DNA of 64,000 nt from Mycolicibacterium sp. BiH015. Its GTDB lineage: Bacteria > Actinomycetota > Actinomycetes > Mycobacteriales > Mycobacteriaceae. The DNA is taken from NCBI RefSeq assembly GCF_027706845.1, contig NZ_JAQGCZ010000003.1:620001-684000 (forward strand), given 5' to 3'. Of the stretch, positions 1 through 8,639 are shown piece after piece. A program made the position numbers and the translations under genes. Every line of letters begins with the position of its first letter. Within the stretch, counting starts at the first letter, position 1. The notes beneath the pieces are model-generated. The model was given only the letters and a program-made list of their open reading frames with translations. It did no database searches and had not been told where the DNA came from.

Positions 1-1224
1 CGACACGAAAACGCCGACGATGTAGAGCTGGATCAGTGCGGTCACCTCGGCCTGGAACGCCACCACGAAGGCGACGGCGCCGAAGGCCAGAAACAGGATG
101 CCGTTGGAGAACGCCAGCCGGTCGCCTCGGGTGTGCAGCTGGCGAGGCAGGAAACGGTCCTGCGCCAGAATCGAACCGAGCACCGGGAAGCCGTTGAACG
201 CGGTGTTGGCGGCCAGCACCAGGATGAGCGCCGTCACGCCTGCGATCAAGTAGAGCCCGATCGGGAAATCGTGGAACACCGCGTCGGCGAGCTGAGCCAC
301 CAGGGTGCGTTGCTGATAGTTCTCCGGGGCACCCACGAGCTGTTCCTGCGGGCGCTCGGCGATCTGCACACCGGTCGCCTTGGCCAACATTATGATCCCC
401 ATGAACAGCGTGATGGCGATCAAGCCGAGCAGCGCCAGCGTGGTGGCGGCGTTGCGGGACTTGGGCTTCCGGAACGCGGGGACGCCGTTGCTGATCGCCT
501 CGACACCGGTCAGCGCCGCGCTGCCCGACGAGAACGCTCGCGCAATCAGGAAAACCAACGCGAAGCCGACCACGTCTCCGTGCTCGGAATGCATCTCGAA
601 GTCGGCCGATTCGGCACGCAACGGTGTTCCGAGTACATAGATCTGGAAGAAACCCCAGGCGAGCATGATGTACATGCCGATCATGAACGCGTACGTCGGG
701 ATCGCGAACGCCGTGCCCGATTCGCGGATGCCGCGCATGTTGATCGACGCCAGGAGCAGGATGGCCGTGACGGCGAAGAGAACCTTGTGGTCGTTGACGA
801 ACGGAATCGCCGACCCGATGTTCGACATCGCCGAGGACATCGACACCGCGACGGTCAGCACATAGTCGACGAGCAGCGCGCTGGCGACCGTCAGACCCGC
901 GGTGGGACCGAGGTTCGTCGTGACGACCTCGTAGTCGCCGCCGCCCGACGGGTAGGCGTGCACGTTCTGCCGGTAACTCGCGATCACGATGATCATGACC
1001 CCGGCTACCACCAGGCCGATCCACGGCGCCATCGAGTAGGCCGCCAGGCCCGCGACCGAGAGCACCAGGAAGATCTCCTCGGGTGCGTAGGCCACCGAGG
1101 ACAGGGCATCGGAGGCGAAGACCGGCAGTGCTATCCGCTTGGGTAGCAGCGTGTGCGACAGCTTGTCGCTACGGAACGGCCGGCCCAGCACCAACCGCCG
1201 CGCGACGGTCGAAAGCTTGGACAC
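1..1224 (-). CDS. APC-superfamily amino-acid permease, N-terminal 408 residues (C-terminus outside window)
   Basis: Reading leftwards from a GTG at 1224, the frame stays open to the window edge, giving the first 408 residues. It begins VSKLSTVARRLVLGRPF and continues as many hydrophobic segments with Gly/Ser-rich turns (YPSGGGDYEVV near residue 90, SSGSAALTGVEAISNG), typical of APC-type amino-acid/polyamine transporters. Family knowledge: it matches M. tuberculosis Rv2690c, beside the TrkA-like pair as here. Substrate unknown. The start has no clear Shine-Dalgarno; a TACTCT hexamer (1233-1238, minus strand) lies 8 bases upstream, suggesting a leaderless transcript. It diverges from the K+ gene at 1325. 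The gene is cut by the window, not broken. Confidence 0.85.
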   Translation of the reverse strand, partial: MSKLSTVARRLVLGRPFRSDKLSHTLLPKRIALPVFASDALSSVAYAPEEIFLVLSVAGLAAYSMAPWIGLVVAGVMIIVIASYRQNVHAYPSGGGDYEVVTTNLGPTAGLTVASALLVDYVLTVAVSMSSAMSNIGSAIPFVNDHKVLFAVTAILLLASINMRGIRESGTAFAIPTYAFMIGMYIMLAWGFFQIYVLGTPLRAESADFEMHSEHGDVVGFALVFLIARAFSSGSAALTGVEAISNGVPAFRKPKSRNAATTLALLGLIAITLFMGIIMLAKATGVQIAERPQEQLVGAPENYQQRTLVAQLADAVFHDFPIGLYLIAGVTALILVLAANTAFNGFPVLGSILAQDRFLPRQLHTRGDRLAFSNGILFLAFGAVAFVVAFQAEVTALIQLYIVGVFVS

Positions 1225-1324
1225 GAGTGCCAAGAGTAAGCCCGAAGGCCACAACCCGTCGGAAAGCGGTAGCGTTCCGGTGGCGCGGGTTTTGCAAGAG
1301 CCTCGGCCGGGAAAGGACCCTCAG

Positions 1325-1996
1325 GTGCGTGTAGTGGTGATGGGGTGCGGCCGCGTCGGCGCATCGTTGTCGGACAGCCTGGCCAGAATCGGCCACGAGG
1401 TCGCCGTGATCGACCGCGACGGCACCGCGTTTCACCGCCTCTCCCCCGATTTTCCCGGCGAGCGGGTCCTGGGCATGGGCTTCGACCGCGACGTGCTGAT
1501 CCGCGCCGGCATCGAGGGTGCGTCCGCGTTCGCGGCGGTCTCCTCCGGTGACAACTCGAACATCATCTCCGCGCGTGTCGCCCGTGAGACCTTCGGTGTG
1601 CAGCGCGTGGTCGCACGCATCTATGACGCCAAGCGCGCCGCGGTCTACGAGCGGCTCGGCATCCCCACCGTCGCGACGGTGCCCTGGACGACCGACCGGC
1701 TGCTGAACGTGCTGACGCGCGAAACCGAGACCACCAAATGGCGCGACCCCACCGGCAACGTCGGGGTGACCGAACTGGCGCTCCATGAGGAGTGGGTGGG
1801 TCGCCGACTGTCCGATCTGGAGGCGGCGACGTCGGGACGGGTGTCGTTCCTGATCCGCTTCGGCGCCGGAGTACTGCCCGACGCCAAGACCGTCATCCAG
1901 GCCGGCGACCAGGTGTACCTGGCCGCGATTTCCGGCCATATCGCCGAAGCGCTCGCGATCGCCGCGCTGCCGCCGAACGAAGACGCAGAGGGCTGA
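1325..1996 (+). CDS. trkB: TrkA-family K+ uptake regulatory protein, first of pair (Rv2691/CeoB type)
   Basis: A 223-residue protein with an N-terminal Rossmann RCK/TrkA-N domain (GCGRVG at residues 7-12, acidic VIDRD ending the second strand) and a C-terminal TrkA-C domain from about residue 140. Such proteins bind NAD(H)/nucleotides on the cytoplasmic face of K+ channels or transporters and gate them. The GTG at 1325 is chosen because GGAAAGGA lies just upstream and the reading starts exactly at the Rossmann strand; the frame is open further upstream but unlike the family. The second TrkA-like gene follows 55 bases later, so the two probably act as a pair. No membrane K+ channel gene is nearby. 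Confidence 0.9.
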   Translation: MRVVVMGCGRVGASLSDSLARIGHEVAVIDRDGTAFHRLSPDFPGERVLGMGFDRDVLIRAGIEGASAFAAVSSGDNSNIISARVARETFGVQRVVARIYDAKRAAVYERLGIPTVATVPWTTDRLLNVLTRETETTKWRDPTGNVGVTELALHEEWVGRRLSDLEAATSGRVSFLIRFGAGVLPDAKTVIQAGDQVYLAAISGHIAEALAIAALPPNEDAEG

Positions 1997-2051
1997 CTAT
2001 GGTGCGCACGCGAAGGCGCAATCCGGTGGTGCGCACGCAAGGAGCAGATCA

Positions 2052-2717
2052 ATGAAGGTCGCCATCGCCGGCGCCGGTGCCGTCGGCCGATCCATCGCCC
2101 GCGAGCTCGTCGACTTGCACGAAGTGACACTCCTCGAGCGCAACCCCGACCACATCGACGTCGACGCGATCCCCGCCGCGCACTGGCGGCTCGGTGATGC
2201 CTGCGAGCTCAGCCTCCTCGAATCGGTCAACCTCGAAGAGTTCGACGTCGTGATCGCGGCCACCGGCGACGACAAGGCCAACGTCGTCGTCAGCCTGCTG
2301 TCGAAGACCGAGTTCGCCGTCCCCCGGGTGGTGGCCCGCGTCAACGATCCGCGCAACGAATGGCTCTTCGACGAGTCCTGGGGTGTCGACGTCGCGGTGT
2401 CCACGCCACGCATGCTGGCCTCGCTCGTGGAAGAAGCGGTGTCGGTGGGTGATCTGGTGCGCCTGATGGAATTCCGCAAGGGTCAGGCCAACCTCGTGGA
2501 GATCACGCTGCCCGACGACACCCCGTGGGGCGGCAAGCCGGTCAAGCGTCTCGAGCTGCCCCGAGATGCGACCCTGGTGACGATTCTGCGGGGTCCGCGC
2601 GTCATCGTCCCCGAACGCGACGAACCGCTGGAGGGCGGCGACGAACTGCTGTTCGTCGCGGTGGCCTCGGCGGAGGACGAGCTGCGCGAGCTGCTGCTGA
2701 ACCCTCAGCTGCGCTGA
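2052..2717 (+). CDS. trkA: TrkA-family K+ uptake regulatory protein, second of pair (Rv2692/CeoC type)
   Basis: A 221-residue TrkA/RCK protein: MKVAIAGAGAVGRS carries the GxGxxG dinucleotide loop at residues 7-12, followed by an acidic residue in LLERNPDHIDV, then a TrkA-C domain (residues about 135-215). AAGGAG is well placed before the ATG. It sits directly after its paralogue, and the mycobacterial pair (CeoB/CeoC) is known to be needed for K+ homeostasis; joint action at a membrane K+ system is inferred. The next gene converges from the other strand 16 bases later. Confidence 0.9.
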   Translation: MKVAIAGAGAVGRSIARELVDLHEVTLLERNPDHIDVDAIPAAHWRLGDACELSLLESVNLEEFDVVIAATGDDKANVVVSLLSKTEFAVPRVVARVNDPRNEWLFDESWGVDVAVSTPRMLASLVEEAVSVGDLVRLMEFRKGQANLVEITLPDDTPWGGKPVKRLELPRDATLVTILRGPRVIVPERDEPLEGGDELLFVAVASAEDELRELLLNPQLR

Positions 2718-2733
2718 AAGCTCCTCAAATCGG

Positions 2734-3438
2734 TTAGTGCACCGCGTCGTTGGTGTCGTCGACGTCGCGCTCGTCGCTGCTCGTCCGCTCACTCAGGCCC
2801 GCCTCGCGCAGGGCGCGCTGCGCCTTCCTGATCGCGAGATAGGTGACGAGCGCGGCGATGGCGGTAAGTGGCCATCCCATCGCGATCCGGGCGACACCGA
2901 GCCAACCGGTCTGGTCGGCGTCATAAAGGTGGTGCTGTACCACGAAGCGGGACGCGAACACCGCGACCCACACCAGCGTCGCGGCGTCGAACGCCAGCAC
3001 AGCGCCGCGGGCTTCGCGCCAGCGGCGATCGTGGGCGTTCACCCAGCCCCAGATGTAGCCGACGACGGGGCGCCGGATGACGACCGACAGCGTGAACACC
3101 ACGGCCCACAGCAGCGACGTCCAGATGCCCAGCAGGAAATAGCCCTTGGATGCGCCCACCAGATAGGCGATCAACGCGCTGATGCCGACGCCCATGAACC
3201 CCGAGATCGCGGGCTGGACCGATTCCTTGCGCACCAGGCGCCACACCAGGATCAGCGTCGCGACACCGAGGGCGGCGCCGATGGCGGGCATGAGCCCGAA
3301 GGCCGAAGAGACGGGAACGAACACCAGCACTGGCAGCGAGGAATAGATCAGGCCGCTGATGCCGCCCATCTGCTCCAGGACGGCCGCGCCGCGCGCCGGT
3401 GAACTCTGTGTGCCCGGATCGGTTCCGGGGTCGCTCAC
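2734..3438 (-). CDS. DUF3159 integral membrane protein (Rv2693c type)
   Basis: A 234-residue membrane protein with about six hydrophobic segments between residues 28 and 215 (for example LIYSSLPVLVFVPVSS and ISALIAYLVG) and a charged C-terminal tail. It belongs to the DUF3159 family; function unknown. The GTG start overlaps the stop of the OB-fold gene upstream in a GTGA junction, so the two are almost certainly translationally coupled. Confidence 0.82.
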   Translation of the reverse strand: MSDPGTDPGTQSSPARGAAVLEQMGGISGLIYSSLPVLVFVPVSSAFGLMPAIGAALGVATLILVWRLVRKESVQPAISGFMGVGISALIAYLVGASKGYFLLGIWTSLLWAVVFTLSVVIRRPVVGYIWGWVNAHDRRWREARGAVLAFDAATLVWVAVFASRFVVQHHLYDADQTGWLGVARIAMGWPLTAIAALVTYLAIRKAQRALREAGLSERTSSDERDVDDTNDAVH

Positions 3439-3806
3439 TTCTGAATCTCGTAGTGGGGGTTGTAGATCGCCTTGGTGCCGTTGTCGAGCTTGCCGACGCG
3501 ACCGTGCACCTTGAGGGTGCGTCCGGATTCGATGCCGGGGATCCGCCGCTGGCCGAGCCAGACGAGCATCACCGTATCGGTGCCGTCGAACAACTCGGCC
3601 TTGACGCCGCCGGCGCAGCTCTTACCGTTGCACTCGACGCTGCGCAGGGTGCCGATCATGGTCACTTCCTGCCCGCGCTGACAGTCGATGGCGCGCTGCG
3701 CACCCGTACTCGCAGCCTCATCGCTGAGCTCTTCGACGTCGAGCTGTTCTGGATCTTCGGTCAACCGGCGGGTGAGCCGGCGAAGATATCCCTCGGCCGT
3801 GGCCAT
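3435..3806 (-). CDS. OB-fold nucleic-acid-binding domain protein (Rv2694c type)
   Basis: A 123-residue protein. Residues about 45-120 read as an OB-fold beta barrel (QEVTMIGTLRSVEC, VMLVWLGQRRIPGIESG, LKVHGRVG), like the small RecG-wedge/OB proteins of actinobacteria. Nucleic-acid or protein binding is inferred from the fold. It is first in a two-gene unit, overlapping the DUF3159 gene by 4 bases. An ATG at 3806 follows AGGAGAGGCC. Confidence 0.8.
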   Translation of the reverse strand: MATAEGYLRRLTRRLTEDPEQLDVEELSDEAASTGAQRAIDCQRGQEVTMIGTLRSVECNGKSCAGGVKAELFDGTDTVMLVWLGQRRIPGIESGRTLKVHGRVGKLDNGTKAIYNPHYEIQK

Positions 3807-3951
3807 GGCCTCTCCTGACCTTCTGCCAATCGTCTGTGTACTCGTTTAGACCAACGCCACGGTAGACCTGTTGGTTCCGAAGTGCTAACCGCGGAGCAGG
3901 CGTTGCGCGAGTCGCAGGGCGCTGGCTTCCCTCAGCAGGCACGATCGAAAC

Positions 3952-4671
3952 ATGGCGGTCAATCTTCGTGGTGTCACCACCGTCCTGCTGCCCGGCACCG
4001 GATCCGATGACGACTTCGTCTACCGCGCCTTCTCCACAGCACTCCACGAGGTCGGCGCTGTAGTGGTGACACCGCCGCCACAGCCGCACCGGTTGGTGGC
4101 CGGCTACCGCGAAGATCTCGACAGCGCGGCCCGCGCGGCCGCACCGTCGGCGATCGCGGTGGGCGGCGTCTCCATCGGGGCCGCCGTGGCCCTCGAATGG
4201 GCGCTGGCCCACCCGGGCGGCACCGCCGCCGTGCTCGCAGCGCTGCCTGCCTGGACCGGCGACCCCGAAACGGCGCCCGCGGCACTGGCCGCACGACATT
4301 CCGCCGACCGTCTGCGCAGCGAGGGCCTGGTCTCCACCACCGCGCAGATGCAGGCGTCCAGCCCGAAATGGCTCGCTGACGAACTGACCCGCTCTTGGCT
4401 GGACCAGTGGCCCACCCTGCCGGACGCCATGGACGAAGCGGCGCGGTTCGTCGCGCCGACGAGCGGCCAGCTGGAGGGCCTGACCGCGCCGATGGGCGTG
4501 GTGTCGGCCACCGACGACGCGGTGCACCCGTTGGAGGTGGGCCTCGAGTGGGTGTCGGCAGCGCCGCGCGCAGCGCTGCGCACCGTCACCCTCGACGAGA
4601 TCGGTGCGGACTCCGCGATTCTGGGGCTGCAGTGCCTGGCGGCTCTGCAGGACGCCGAGCGTCGCGAGTGA
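3952..4671 (+). CDS. Alpha/beta-hydrolase-like protein (Rv2695 type)
   Basis: A 239-residue protein with an alpha/beta-hydrolase pattern: strand VTTVLLPGTGSDD, nucleophile elbow GVSIG with Ser74, and late acidic/His residues in SATDDAVHPLE. The substrate cannot be told. The ATG at 3952 lacks a clear Shine-Dalgarno. It lies alone between two minus-strand genes, its stop 3 bases from that of the converging DUF3710 gene. Confidence 0.75.
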   Translation: MAVNLRGVTTVLLPGTGSDDDFVYRAFSTALHEVGAVVVTPPPQPHRLVAGYREDLDSAARAAAPSAIAVGGVSIGAAVALEWALAHPGGTAAVLAALPAWTGDPETAPAALAARHSADRLRSEGLVSTTAQMQASSPKWLADELTRSWLDQWPTLPDAMDEAARFVAPTSGQLEGLTAPMGVVSATDDAVHPLEVGLEWVSAAPRAALRTVTLDEIGADSAILGLQCLAALQDAERRE

Positions 4672-4674
4672 CTG

Positions 4675-5472
4675 CTAGCCGCCGGTGATGGTGCGTAGTT
4701 GCTGCATCGCCGAGCCGAGCGAGCTTCGGCGCGCGTTGGGCGCAGGCGGTTCGTCCTGTTGCTGGGGCGGTACGGGCTGCGGAGGTACCGGCTGCGGTTG
4801 AGCCGGCGCCTGCGGTTGCCCCCCGGCTTGCTGAGCGGCCTGCTGCTGTGCGGCCTGCTGCTGTGCGGCGGCGAGCTGCGCGGCCATCGGCTCCGGCAGC
4901 TGGATCGGCAGTGGCGTGCGCACCGGAAGCGGAGTGTCGCCACGGCGAACGACGGTGTCGGCCAGTGCATTTCGCGCCTGCTCAGCCAATTCCGCCATGC
5001 GCTCGAAGGGCCCGTTGACTACGCACCGAACCATCCAGCGGTAGCCGTCCACGCCGATGAACCGCACGACGGCGGCACCCTCACCCGCCGAGCCGACCAC
5101 CTCGCGACCCCACGGACCGTCCTCGATGCTGACCCTCGGGGCGTCCTTGCGGAGCGAATCGGCAAGCTCGGATGCGACCTCGCGCCACAACCCTGCAGAC
5201 TTCGGTGCCGCATACGCCGCAATGGTGAACCGCCCGTTGGCCGTCACCACCCAGACGGCGCTCGGGGTGCCCGCCTCGTTGAGCTCGACCTGGACCTGCC
5301 CGGCCTCCGGCATCGGGATCAAGACCGAGCCCAGGTCGAGCCGCGCGAGCGTCGCCACCGACGGATCATCGAAATCGTCGATGTCGAACGGGCCTTCCAG
5401 TTCCTCGTCCTCGGCATCCACCGACGTCACCTCCTCGGGCTCTGCGGCCCTGTCGCTGCGGTGTCTACTCAT
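4675..5472 (-). CDS. DUF3710 protein with Gln/Pro/Ala-rich tail (Rv2696c type)
   Basis: A 265-residue protein. The acidic N-terminus (about 1-35) leads into the DUF3710 domain (about 35-195), which has SVLIPMPEAGQVQVELNE and GPWGREVVGSAGEGAAVVRFIGVDGYRW pieces. After about residue 200 the sequence is low complexity, made of AAQQQ/AQPQPVPPQ runs. Function unknown. It follows dut on the same strand with 29 bases between, so it is probably cotranscribed with it. Confidence 0.8.
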   Translation of the reverse strand: MSRHRSDRAAEPEEVTSVDAEDEELEGPFDIDDFDDPSVATLARLDLGSVLIPMPEAGQVQVELNEAGTPSAVWVVTANGRFTIAAYAAPKSAGLWREVASELADSLRKDAPRVSIEDGPWGREVVGSAGEGAAVVRFIGVDGYRWMVRCVVNGPFERMAELAEQARNALADTVVRRGDTPLPVRTPLPIQLPEPMAAQLAAAQQQAAQQQAAQQAGGQPQAPAQPQPVPPQPVPPQQQDEPPAPNARRSSLGSAMQQLRTITGG

Positions 5473-5501
5473 GCTCTACCCGGCGCCACACGCACTTCCA
5501 C

Positions 5502-5966
5502 CTACAGACTGGCATGCCCACCGGACGATCCGTGGCCACCGTCTCCCCGGGTCGTGTCGGCGAGCCCGGCCTCGTCGAATGATGTCACCTCGACCAGCTC
5601 GGGCAGTTCGACTCGCTGGACCACCAGCTGGGCGATCCGGTCTCCGCGCGCGATCGTGATCGGGACGGCCGGATCGAGGTTGATCAACGACACCTTGATC
5701 TCGCCGCGGTAGCCCGCGTCGATGGTGCCAGGGCTGTTGACGATCGAAAGTCCCACGCGCGCAGCAAGTCCTGAGCGCGGATGAATGAGGCCGACCATCC
5801 CGTGCGGGATCGCGACCGCCACCCCGGTCGGCACCAGCGCCCGCGCGCCCGGCGCCAGTTCGACGTCCTGCGCGCTGAACAGATCAACGCCCGCATCGCC
5901 GTCATGCGCCCTGCTGGGCAACGGAAGGTCGCGGTCGAGACGCACGACCGCCAGAGAAGTGGACAC
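5502..5966 (-). CDS. dut: Deoxyuridine 5'-triphosphate nucleotidohydrolase (dUTPase)
   Basis: Hydrolyses dUTP to dUMP and PPi, keeping uracil out of DNA and feeding thymidylate synthesis. All trimeric dUTPase motifs are present: HDGDAGVDL (21-29), [16 protein letters not shown] (62-77, Ser65), [10 protein letters not shown] with catalytic Asp83, and the C-terminal arm [15 protein letters not shown] typical of mycobacteria. The GTG at 5966 gives 154 residues, the usual mycobacterial length; the frame runs 15 codons further upstream but without family similarity. A TAATCT hexamer 8 bases upstream suggests leaderless transcription. Confidence 0.95.
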   Translation of the reverse strand: MSTSLAVVRLDRDLPLPSRAHDGDAGVDLFSAQDVELAPGARALVPTGVAVAIPHGMVGLIHPRSGLAARVGLSIVNSPGTIDAGYRGEIKVSLINLDPAVPITIARGDRIAQLVVQRVELPELVEVTSFDEAGLADTTRGDGGHGSSGGHASL

Positions 5967-5974
5967 GACGTCAG

Positions 5975-5984
5975 AGATTACTCT
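5975..5984. promoter_or_regulatory. Overlapping divergent -10 elements between dut and the DUF3093 gene
   Basis: TACTCT (5979-5984, plus strand) ends 7 bases before the GTG at 5992, and TAATCT (5975-5980 read on the minus strand) ends 8 bases before the dut GTG at 5966. Both spacings suit leaderless transcripts. The two hexamers share two bases, so RNA polymerase could hardly open both at once. Confidence 0.55.
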
Positions 5985-5991
5985 GGGCCGC

Positions 5992-6480
5992 GTGTCAGAG
6001 ACGCGCGCCACGGCTCAAACGGTTCGCTACCGCGAGCGGCTGTGGGTTCCGTTGTGGTGGTGGCTACCGGGCTTGGGCGTCGCCGCCCTGATCGCGCTGG
6101 AGGTCGACCAAGGCGTCCAGGCGTTGCCGGACTGGCTGCCCTACGCCGTGCTGCTGCCCGTCGCGGCGGCGGTGCTGCTCGGGCTCGGCAGAACCGAACT
6201 GCGTGTGGTGGTCGACAACGATGGGCCGGCTGAATTGTGGGTGGGAAGTCCTGGACGCGGAGCCCATCTGCCCGCATCGGTGATCGCCCGGTCAGCGGAG
6301 GTGCCGCGGTCGGCGAAGTCGGCGGCGCTGGGACGCCAGCTCGACCCGGCGGCCTATGTCGTCCACAAGGCATGGGTGGGACCGATGGCGCTTCTGGTAC
6401 TCGACGATCCGGATGATCCCACCGCGTACTGGCTGATCAGCACCAAGCACCCGGACAAGGTCCTCGCCGCTCTCGGCTGA
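5992..6480 (+). CDS. DUF3093 membrane protein (Rv2698 type)
   Basis: A 162-residue protein starting [20 protein letters not shown], with two hydrophobic segments (about 19-40 and 46-65) and a soluble C-terminal half rich in beta strands. It belongs to actinobacterial DUF3093; function unknown. The GTG at 5992 is preferred because the upstream reading lies over dut and lacks similarity, and a -10 hexamer lies 7 bases before it. It diverges from dut across only 25 bases. Confidence 0.82.
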   Translation: MSETRATAQTVRYRERLWVPLWWWLPGLGVAALIALEVDQGVQALPDWLPYAVLLPVAAAVLLGLGRTELRVVVDNDGPAELWVGSPGRGAHLPASVIARSAEVPRSAKSAALGRQLDPAAYVVHKAWVGPMALLVLDDPDDPTAYWLISTKHPDKVLAALG

Positions 6481-6483
6481 GCG

Positions 6484-6786
6484 TCAGGCGGCGCAATCGG
6501 TGCAGATCATCACGCCGTTCTTCTCGCTGGCGAGGCGGCTGCGGTGGTGCACCAGGAAGCAGCTCGAGCAGGTGAACTCGTCGGCCTGCTTCGGGATGAC
6601 ACGCACGGACAGCTCTTCGCCCGACAGATCGGCGCCGGGGAGTTCGAACGACTCGGCAGATTCGGATTCGTCGACGTCGACGACAGCCGACTGGGCTTCA
6701 TTGCGCCGTGCCTTCAGTTCCTCGAGTGAGTCCTCGGAAACGTCATCGGTTTCGGTGCGCCTTGGGGCGTCGTAGTCAGTGGCCAT
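6484..6786 (-). CDS. DUF4193 zinc-ribbon-like small protein (Rv2699c type)
   Basis: A 100-residue acidic protein with an apparent four-cysteine zinc site: CSSC (73-76) and CTDC (95-98). The N-terminal half is charged and probably disordered. DUF4193 is conserved across actinobacteria next to dut, but its role is unknown. The ATG at 6786 is fixed by GGAGGGGACAGGC upstream. Confidence 0.85.
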   Translation of the reverse strand: MATDYDAPRRTETDDVSEDSLEELKARRNEAQSAVVDVDESESAESFELPGADLSGEELSVRVIPKQADEFTCSSCFLVHHRSRLASEKNGVMICTDCAA

Positions 6787-6950
6787 GCCTGTCCCCTCCA
6801 TGAAGCTTTTCGCAGCAGTGCTTTGTACCAGCGTCGAACGCATCCACCAAATGATTCGTGCCCGGATTGACACCGGTTCTAATGTGATTTGCATCACATC
6901 AACGAAAGCCCTGCTTGACGAGCCGGGCGGTGGGCCGGCCGGGCGGCCTC

Positions 6951-6956
6951 TAGAGT
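6951..6956 (+). promoter_or_regulatory. -10 hexamer TAGAGT for the cei-like gene
   Basis: TAGAGT ends 7 bases before the GTG at 6964, which has no Shine-Dalgarno; this suggests a leaderless transcript starting at or next to the start codon. Confidence 0.5.
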
Positions 6957-6963
6957 GCTGGGC

Positions 6964-7620
6964 GTGGTCGCGCAAATCACCGAGGGGACGGCATTCGACA
7001 AACACGGCCGGCCGTTCCGCCGCCGCAACTACATACCCGGCGCCGCGATGATCGCCTGTCTGGCCGTCGCGGCGCTGCTGGTATGGGTGATCGCGTTGTC
7101 ACGCCCGCCTGAGGTTGCCCAAGCCGCGATCTGCAATCGGCCTCCCCCGCCTGCGCAACCCGGCGCCCCCGTTCCCAACCTCGGCGAGCAGGTATCCCGG
7201 TCGTCGATGATCGACGTCACGCCCGCCAAACTCGCCGACGCCAGAATCCGTGTCCTCAACGCCAGCGGGCAGGGCGGGCAGGCGGCCGAAGTCGCCGGAG
7301 CGCTGCGCGACATCGGCTTCACCGAACCCGAGGCCGCCAACGACCCCATCTACGAGACCGCACGTCTGAATTGTGTGGGCCAGATCAGGTTCGGGCCCTC
7401 CGGCCGCGCCGCCGCCGCGTCGGTCTGGCTCGTCGCGCCATGCATGGAACTGTTCCAGGACGGCCGCGCCGACGACACCGTCGACCTCGCCATCGGCACC
7501 GACTTCACCGAGCTGACCCACAGCGACGACATCGATGCCGTGCTTGCCAGCCTGCTCCCCGACGCCACGGCGCCCGCCGACCCCGACCTCCTGACCCAGG
7601 CGCACACCGGAACCTGTTGA
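6964..7620 (+). CDS. cei: Envelope-integrity protein Cei-like, LytR_C domain (Rv2700 type)
   Basis: A 218-residue protein. The cytoplasmic N-terminus (VVAQITEGTAFDKHGRPFRRRN) leads to one transmembrane helix (about 28-50), then an extracytoplasmic LytR_C domain (about 75-200; IRVLNASGQGGQAAEVAGALRDIGF). In M. tuberculosis, Rv2700 (Cei) supports cell-envelope integrity; the same role is inferred here. The GTG at 6964 is chosen over the in-frame GTG at 6955 because the family begins with VVAQITEG and a -10 hexamer sits 7 bases upstream. It converges on suhB with 2 bases between stops. Confidence 0.85.
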   Translation: MVAQITEGTAFDKHGRPFRRRNYIPGAAMIACLAVAALLVWVIALSRPPEVAQAAICNRPPPPAQPGAPVPNLGEQVSRSSMIDVTPAKLADARIRVLNASGQGGQAAEVAGALRDIGFTEPEAANDPIYETARLNCVGQIRFGPSGRAAAASVWLVAPCMELFQDGRADDTVDLAIGTDFTELTHSDDIDAVLASLLPDATAPADPDLLTQAHTGTC

Positions 7621-7622
7621 GC

Positions 7623-8519
7623 TCAGCGCGAATCTGCAGACGTTCCGGCCTGCGACTCGCCTGACACCCCGCAACGCACCAGCGCGTCGTCGAACGCGGC
7701 GCTGATTCCCGGCGCCGCTGCCACCATCAGGCCCGCACCTTCAGCGGTCGCGGGAGGACGAACCCTGGCGCCCGCTTCCGTCGCGATCAGCGCACCCGCG
7801 GCCCAGTCCCACAGATGCACCCCGTCCTCGTAGTAGGCGTCGAGCCGGCCCGCGGCCACCATGCACAGATCGAGTGCGCACGATCCGATCCGGCGCAGGT
7901 CGCGCACGTCGGGAACGAGCTTGGCGAGGCACTCGCCCTGATGCCGCCTGCGGTCACGCTCATAAGCGAACCCGGTGCCCACGAGCGCCAAGGACAACTC
8001 GGTGGCGTGGCTGCACCGCAATTCCGTGGTGGCACCCCCCTGCCGGACGTGCGCTCCGTGGCCAAGCGCGGCGGAGTAGAGCGCCTCTGCCGCGACATCG
8101 GCGACCGCCCCGGCGATGGGGACGCCGTCGCAGAGCACCCCGACCGACACCGCGTAGGCGGGGATGCCGTAGAGGAAGTTCACGGTCCCGTCGATCGGAT
8201 CCAGCACCCAGGTGAGCTGCCCCGGCTCGACCCCGACCGGACCACCCTCCTCTTCGCCGAGGATCGCGTCTGCGGGACGCAGAACGGCAAGCCGGTCCCT
8301 CAGCAGCCGTTCGGTCTCGGTGTCGACGACGGTGACGGGGTCGGTCGGGGTGCTCTTCACCCGCACACTGGGGTCTGCGCCGGCAGACCCGGCGCCGGCT
8401 GCGCTGCGGCCGAACACCTCGACGCGCCGACTGCGGACGAACGCCGCGGCCTCTGCCGCCAGCTGCTCGGCCACCTCGCGTAGCAGGACATGGTCGGAGG
8501 CCGGGATCGCGTTGCTCAC
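7623..8519 (-). CDS. suhB: Inositol-1-monophosphatase SuhB
   Basis: A Mg2+-dependent inositol monophosphatase-family enzyme, probably feeding inositol for phosphatidylinositol, mannosides and mycothiol. Metal and catalytic motifs are intact: GEEEGG (88-93), DPIDGT (107-112) and WDWAAG (237-242). The GTG at 8519 gives 298 residues, close to the 290 of M. tuberculosis SuhB; the open frame 20 codons upstream lacks similarity. It diverges from the ppgK gene across 120 bases. Confidence 0.9.
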   Translation of the reverse strand: MSNAIPASDHVLLREVAEQLAAEAAAFVRSRRVEVFGRSAAGAGSAGADPSVRVKSTPTDPVTVVDTETERLLRDRLAVLRPADAILGEEEGGPVGVEPGQLTWVLDPIDGTVNFLYGIPAYAVSVGVLCDGVPIAGAVADVAAEALYSAALGHGAHVRQGGATTELRCSHATELSLALVGTGFAYERDRRRHQGECLAKLVPDVRDLRRIGSCALDLCMVAAGRLDAYYEDGVHLWDWAAGALIATEAGARVRPPATAEGAGLMVAAAPGISAAFDDALVRCGVSGESQAGTSADSR

Positions 8520-8639
8520 GCCTCTATCGCAGCACACCGACCACCCTCCGGCCGAGCGGGATGCGGGACTGTCACGCATCGCAATTGGCGAGCCGATAGG
8601 GTGTCATCGCGTCCCGCCCACCTCCGCAGAGGAGCCTGC

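Noticed and set aside
133..1146. Plus-strand open frame of 337 codons
   Set aside because: It is antisense to the APC permease, Arg/Asp/Glu/His-rich without domain structure: a high-GC shadow.
6915..6920. TTGACG as -35 with TAGAGT of the cei-like gene
   Set aside because: The spacing is 30 bases, too long for a sigma-70 promoter.
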